This document shows, piece by piece, positions 4,978 through 7,772 of a DNA stretch of 7,772 nt (position 1 is the first letter of the stretch; each line of letters opens with the position of its first letter). This DNA is from Nitrosopumilaceae archaeon (GTDB taxonomy: Archaea; Thermoproteota; Nitrososphaeria; Nitrososphaerales; Nitrosopumilaceae), in the NCBI GenBank assembly GCA_013867245.1, contig JACENB010000057.1, positions 1 to 7,772 of the forward strand, read 5' to 3'. A program made the position numbers and the translations under genes. The notes beneath the pieces are model-generated. The model was not told the DNA's origin. It did no database searches and saw nothing but the letters and a program-made list of their open reading frames with translations.

Positions 4978-6522
4978 TTGTATACAGTCAGAACAGTAAA
5001 AATTTTGATAAAACTTTTACCATCTATTTTGGCATTACGTAAAGATCGAAAAAAATGGATTAATCAAAATAAAGATAATATTGATTTAAATCAATTTCAA
5101 AAAAATGCATCTAAAGTTCTTCAAACTTTTCTTTCATTAGGACCAGTCTATATAAAATTAGGTCAGTGGTTATCATCTAGAGCTGATATTTTACCACAAC
5201 CATATTTACAAGAATTATCAAAATTACAAGATAGTGTTCCTGCTGCTCCATTTGAACAAATCAAACCAATTATTGAAAAAGATATTGGATTGATAAGTGA
5301 AAAATTTGATAATATTGATACTACATCTATTTCTGGTGCATCATTAGGTCAAGTCTATAGGGGTTCAATTTCTGGCCAACAAATAGTCATTAAAGTAAAA
5401 AGACCTGGAATTGAAAAAGTTGTTGAAAAAGATCTTAAAATTCTAAAAAAAATTTTACCTTTGGCATTGAGATTCGTTGATTCTAATCTAAGATATTCTG
5501 CAAAAACCATGCTTTCGCAATTTATTGAAACTATTCATGAAGAATTGGATTATACCAATGAATCCAAAAATCTCAAAGAAATCAAAAATGATATGGCAAG
5601 TAATTCTAAGGTAATTGTACCCTCAGTTTATGATGATTTTTCTTCAAAAAATGTACTGACTATGGAGTATTTGCCTGGAATTAAGGTAACAAATGTAGAT
5701 GCCCTAAATAAAAAAAATATTGATAGACAACAATTAGTCATTGATGTTCACCAAATTTTCTTTACAATGCTTTTGAAACATTCTATTTTTCATGCAGATC
5801 CTCACCCAGGAAATATTTCAGTCACTGATGAAGGAAAATTAATTCTATATGACTATGGAATGGTTGGAAGAATAAATAATAAAACAAGAATTAACCTAAT
5901 CCGATTATATCTTGCATTAGTAGAAAAAAATCCTTCTAGAGTTGTTTCAGCAATGGATGATCTAAAAATGCTAACTCCTGATTACAATAGATCAGTTATT
6001 GAAAAAGGAATAGAATTATCAATTCGTTCTATGCATGGCGATAAACCTGATGAAATGGAAGTAGAAAACTTGATGGAATTAGCAAATAAAACTATGAGTA
6101 AGTTTCCATTTATTTTACCAAAAAATTTGGCGTTATATTTGAGGATGGCATCAATAATAGAAGGAATTTACAAAACACATGATGTTGATTTTAAATTTTT
6201 AAAAGTTTTAAAAAATATTTTACAACAAGAAAATTTAATCACTGGTGCATATATTGAAGAAGTAAAACTTTCGTTTGATAGTTTTCTTAAATCCATTAAT
6301 TCTACTTTGAGAGTAGGTTCAGACATGGAGAAATTAATGAATGAAGTAGAAGTGTATATGAAAAAACGTAAACCTGTTGTATTGATTAGTGGTAGTATTT
6401 TTTCTTCTGCTATTTTCATTGGATCAGTATTATTATTTCAATCAAATGAATATCTAGGAACATTAGGAATGATTAGTTCTGGTATTGTAATGGCAATATC
6501 TGCACTATTAAGAAAATATTAG
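4978..6522 (+). CDS. UbiB/ABC1/ADCK-family atypical protein kinase-like ATPase
   Basis: A 514-residue protein with the full ABC1/UbiB motif set: KxGQ at 60-63 (KLGQWLSSRADILP), the modified nucleotide loop GASLGQVYRG (120-129), the VAIK-type Lys139 in VIKVKRPG, the ExD motif E189-x-D191 in EELDYTNE, catalytic loop HADPHPGN (272-279), and the metal-binding Asp292 in DYG, replacing DFG. The C-terminus has two membrane helices at about 467-487 and 493-511, as in bacterial UbiB. Family members act on membrane-embedded lipids or quinone precursors as ATPases more than as protein kinases. Archaea of this group use menaquinone-type quinones, so a role in quinone or ether-lipid handling is plausible but unproven. 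The start is TTG with GGAGTG upstream. The gene is co-transcribed with the small membrane protein before it and ends one base from the convergent Hsp20 gene. Confidence 0.93.
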   Translation: MYTVRTVKILIKLLPSILALRKDRKKWINQNKDNIDLNQFQKNASKVLQTFLSLGPVYIKLGQWLSSRADILPQPYLQELSKLQDSVPAAPFEQIKPIIEKDIGLISEKFDNIDTTSISGASLGQVYRGSISGQQIVIKVKRPGIEKVVEKDLKILKKILPLALRFVDSNLRYSAKTMLSQFIETIHEELDYTNESKNLKEIKNDMASNSKVIVPSVYDDFSSKNVLTMEYLPGIKVTNVDALNKKNIDRQQLVIDVHQIFFTMLLKHSIFHADPHPGNISVTDEGKLILYDYGMVGRINNKTRINLIRLYLALVEKNPSRVVSAMDDLKMLTPDYNRSVIEKGIELSIRSMHGDKPDEMEVENLMELANKTMSKFPFILPKNLALYLRMASIIEGIYKTHDVDFKFLKVLKNILQQENLITGAYIEEVKLSFDSFLKSINSTLRVGSDMEKLMNEVEVYMKKRKPVVLISGSIFSSAIFIGSVLLFQSNEYLGTLGMISSGIVMAISALLRKY

Positions 6523-6523
6523 A

Positions 6524-6904
6524 TTATTCTATTGTAATATTTTTTGATTTTTTGGTAACTGGAACTATTAGGACCAAAACCCCATTTTCATATTTTGCTG
6601 ATTCAATTTTTTCTTCGCCTTCTTTAATTTCAATTGGTAATCTAATCTTTTTATTAATCAAATTTGGTCGCTGATTTGAAATTAATGTTTTTGAATCTTC
6701 TTCATTCATGATTTTTTTAGCTTTTATTGAAAGGATATTGCCGCATAAAGTTAATTTGATATCTTCTTTTACAAATCCTGGAATATCGATTAGTACTTTT
6801 AGATTTTCATCTGTTAGATGCATATCTATTGGTGGTAATACAAATTCGTAAAATTCCCTAGATTTATTTCCAATTTCTTTCATCATTTCTTTCATTAATC
6901 CCAT
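6524..6904 (-). CDS. Small heat-shock protein, Hsp20/alpha-crystallin family
   Basis: A 126-residue ATP-independent chaperone that holds unfolding proteins. The alpha-crystallin domain runs from about 25 to 117. It contains PIDMHLTDENLKVLIDIPGF (25-44), followed by VKEDIKLTLCGNILSIKAKK, the usual order of early strands. The late signature is NGVLVLIVP (107-115), a match to the G-V-L-x-x-x-x-P hallmark. The C-terminus NITIE carries an I-x-I motif (Ile123, Ile125), which in this family docks onto neighbouring dimers to build oligomers. The N-terminal arm is short and methionine-rich (MGLMKEMMKEI). The ATG at 6904 is supported by a TATA-like element 25-32 bases upstream. Its stop is one base from the stop of the convergent kinase, so the transcripts' 3' ends must overlap. 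Confidence 0.93.
   Translation of the reverse strand: MGLMKEMMKEIGNKSREFYEFVLPPIDMHLTDENLKVLIDIPGFVKEDIKLTLCGNILSIKAKKIMNEEDSKTLISNQRPNLINKKIRLPIEIKEGEEKIESAKYENGVLVLIVPVTKKSKNITIE
6540..6553 (+). terminator. Two T6 tracts after the kinase gene, inside the Hsp20 coding region
   Basis: Plus-strand T6 runs at 6540-6545 and 6548-6553 begin 18 bases after the kinase stop, fitting archaeal oligo-T termination without a hairpin. On the other strand these bases encode the Lys-rich TKKSKNIT tail of Hsp20. Confidence 0.45.
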
Positions 6905-6928
6905 TTTGTCATAAGTGGTAAATTTTTA

Positions 6929-6936
6929 GATATAAA
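6929..6936 (-). promoter_or_regulatory. Probable TATA box for Hsp20
   Basis: The minus strand reads AAGG then TTTATATC, ending 25 bases before the ATG at 6904. Composition and spacing fit an archaeal TATA box preceded by a purine-rich BRE-like element and a very short or absent leader. Confidence 0.5.
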
Positions 6937-6966
6937 CCTTGACTGATATTTTATTAAAATCAATTT

Positions 6967-7137
6967 TTAGGAAAAAAATGATAGTGTAACAATTCCACCC
7001 ACAATCATTACAGAGATTAATAATCCAATAAGTAAAATTTTGGGTTTTACTGAAGGTTTTGTAAATTCACGAATATGTCCACATTTTGAACAAACCATAT
7101 GATTCTCTTTATTTTTGAAAGTGTGTATACAGGTCAT
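6967..7137 (-). CDS. Small zinc-ribbon protein with one C-terminal membrane helix, function unknown
   Basis: A 56-residue protein read on the minus strand from ATG 7137 to TAA 6967. It begins MTCIHTFKNKENHMVCSKCG, giving potential zinc ligands Cys3, His5, Cys16 and Cys19: a C-x2-C knuckle followed by GHIREF, typical of small zinc ribbons. After a short PSVKPK linker, residues 34-55 form one hydrophobic helix (ILLIGLLISVMIVGGIVTLSFF) reaching nearly the C-terminus, as in a tail-anchored protein with the zinc domain in the cytoplasm. The clear two-part design in such a short frame argues for a real gene. A TATA-like element lies 23-30 bases upstream. It sits 62 bases upstream of Hsp20 on the same strand. 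The family is not recognised; a role in recruiting a partner to the membrane is only a guess. Confidence 0.75.
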   Translation of the reverse strand: MTCIHTFKNKENHMVCSKCGHIREFTKPSVKPKILLIGLLISVMIVGGIVTLSFFS

Positions 7138-7159
7138 AGATTGATTTTTGATTCATTTG

Positions 7160-7167
7160 TTTTAAGT
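7160..7167 (-). promoter_or_regulatory. Possible TATA box for the zinc-ribbon membrane protein
   Basis: The minus strand reads ACTTAAAA, 30-23 bases before the ATG at 7137. The element is weak, but its spacing matches the other probable leaderless promoters in this window. Confidence 0.35.
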
Positions 7168-7238
7168 CTTGAATTCATGCCTAATAATTTTGGTAAATTC
7201 ATGTATTGATATATTCATTCTACTATTCCCTTGATAGA

Positions 7239-7246
7239 TTTTTAAT
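7239..7246 (+). promoter_or_regulatory. Possible TATA box for the thymidylate kinase gene
   Basis: TTTTTAAT lies 35-28 bases before the ATG at 7274, so the transcript would have a leader of only a few bases. No Shine-Dalgarno motif precedes the ATG. Composition fits; there is no independent support. Confidence 0.35.
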
Positions 7247-7273
7247 CAATTAATTCCTCTAATTGGATATCTT

Positions 7274-7772
7274 ATGATAATTGTTATTGAAGGTGGAGAT
7301 CAAGCAGGAAAACTAACTCAATCAGTTTTATTACAAAAATTTCTTAGAAAACAAAAAATCAAAACAAAATTATTTCATTTTCCTGATTATGAAACTCCAA
7401 TTGGTAAAGAAATTAGAAAATATCTTGATGGAAAACGTAAATTTCCTCCACAAGTAATTCATTGTCTTCTAGCAGCAAATCGATGGGAAAAACTTGATGA
7501 AATAATAAAATCAAAAGAAAAAAATTCTGTTTTAATAATGAATAGATATTATCAATCTAACTTAGTTTATGGATTAGCAAATGGATTAAAACAGAACTGG
7601 CTTGAAAGTCTTGATAGTGGTTTGCCAAAAGCTGATCTTGTAATACTACTCGATGTAACTCAAAAAGAATCTTTTTCACGCTCTCCTCAAAATGAAAAAG
7701 GAAAAATTATGAAAAGAGACAAGTTTGAAAAAAATGAACAATTTTCAAGAAAAATATCTAAAATTTATCGTA
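7274..7772 (+). CDS. tmk: Thymidylate (dTMP) kinase with an atypical P-loop (partial, C-terminus outside window)
   Basis: The first 166 residues of a P-loop nucleotide kinase, cut by the right edge. It would convert dTMP to dTDP with ATP in DNA precursor synthesis. Evidence: MIIVIEGGDQAGKLTQ, a P-loop in the place of the family's EGxDxAGKSTQ; FPDYETPIGKEIRKYL (36-51), matching the FPxxxTxIGxxI segment; LAANRWEK (66-73), the region that in the family carries the dTMP-contacting F/A-x-x-R; NRYYQSNLVYG (90-100), matching DRYxxSxxAY; LDV at 126-128; and a lid-like RSPQNEKGK segment. Two deviations stand out: Leu14 replaces the Mg-binding Ser/Thr of Walker A, though Thr15 is kept, and Asn90 replaces the Asp of DRY. 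Starting at residue 1 places the P-loop at the usual distance from the N-terminus. It is divergent from the zinc-ribbon gene. Another NMP-kinase specificity is possible but less likely. Confidence 0.85.
   Translation, partial: MIIVIEGGDQAGKLTQSVLLQKFLRKQKIKTKLFHFPDYETPIGKEIRKYLDGKRKFPPQVIHCLLAANRWEKLDEIIKSKEKNSVLIMNRYYQSNLVYGLANGLKQNWLESLDSGLPKADLVILLDVTQKESFSRSPQNEKGKIMKRDKFEKNEQFSRKISKIYR

Noticed and set aside
6168..6419. Minus-strand open frame inside the UbiB-type kinase gene
   Set aside because: Antisense to the conserved-looking C-terminal part of the kinase; no start signals.
7231..7249. Inverted repeat TTGAT ... ATCAA before thymidylate kinase
   Set aside because: Five-base arms made mostly of A/T around a T tract are expected by chance in this DNA; the tract is better read as a TATA-like element.
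1..7772. CRISPR array, tRNA, rRNA, transposase or phage genes
   Set aside because: No regularly spaced repeats, no cloverleaf-like GC-rich segments and no integrase or transposase motifs were seen; the gene set is ordinary chromosomal.

Overview
The window looks like chromosomal DNA of a mesophilic ammonia-oxidising archaeon (Nitrososphaerota/Thaumarchaeota, Nitrosopumilus-like). This is an inference from several signs. The sequence is very AT-rich. TATA-like elements lie about 20-35 bases before many starts, which mostly lack a Shine-Dalgarno site. Oligo-T tracts follow some genes. The gene content also fits: a two-HTH Lrp/AsnC-type regulator, a COG1361-type Ig-like surface protein in an ABC operon, an archaeal UbiB/ABC1 kinase, an Hsp20 and a thymidylate kinase. 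No rRNA, tRNA, CRISPR, transposase or phage gene is visible. No gene-free stretch exceeds about 140 bases.

Layout. (1) Positions 1-575, minus strand: the N-terminal 191 residues of an Lrp/AsnC-like regulator running off the left edge. Its start faces away from (2) 691-3885, plus strand: a tightly packed three-gene operon of a MacB/FtsX-type permease, a LolD-type ATPase and a membrane-anchored extracellular protein with three predicted Ig-like domains. The genes overlap by 8 bases and by 1 base, so they very likely form one complex. (3) 3935-4508: two small predicted membrane proteins, one with a coiled coil and one a two-helix protein with a His-rich loop. (4) 4590-6522: a two-gene unit of a small conserved-looking membrane protein and a UbiB/ADCK-type atypical kinase with a C-terminal membrane hairpin. 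(5) 6524-6904, minus: a small heat-shock protein convergent with the kinase, separated by one base. (6) 6967-7137, minus: a 56-residue zinc-ribbon-plus-membrane-helix protein. (7) 7274 to the right edge, plus: a partial thymidylate kinase with an unusual P-loop.

The ABC operon probably moves or releases a lipid-like or hydrophobic substrate (MacB/Lol family logic). Its surface protein could play the adaptor role that MacA plays in bacteria, although it is not related to MacA. The divergent regulator is a candidate controller. The UbiB kinase and its partner point to membrane lipid or quinone handling. Hsp20 and thymidylate kinase are housekeeping neighbours. The least described parts are the tripartite ABC unit, the kinase with its small membrane partner, and the small zinc-ribbon and His-loop membrane proteins.
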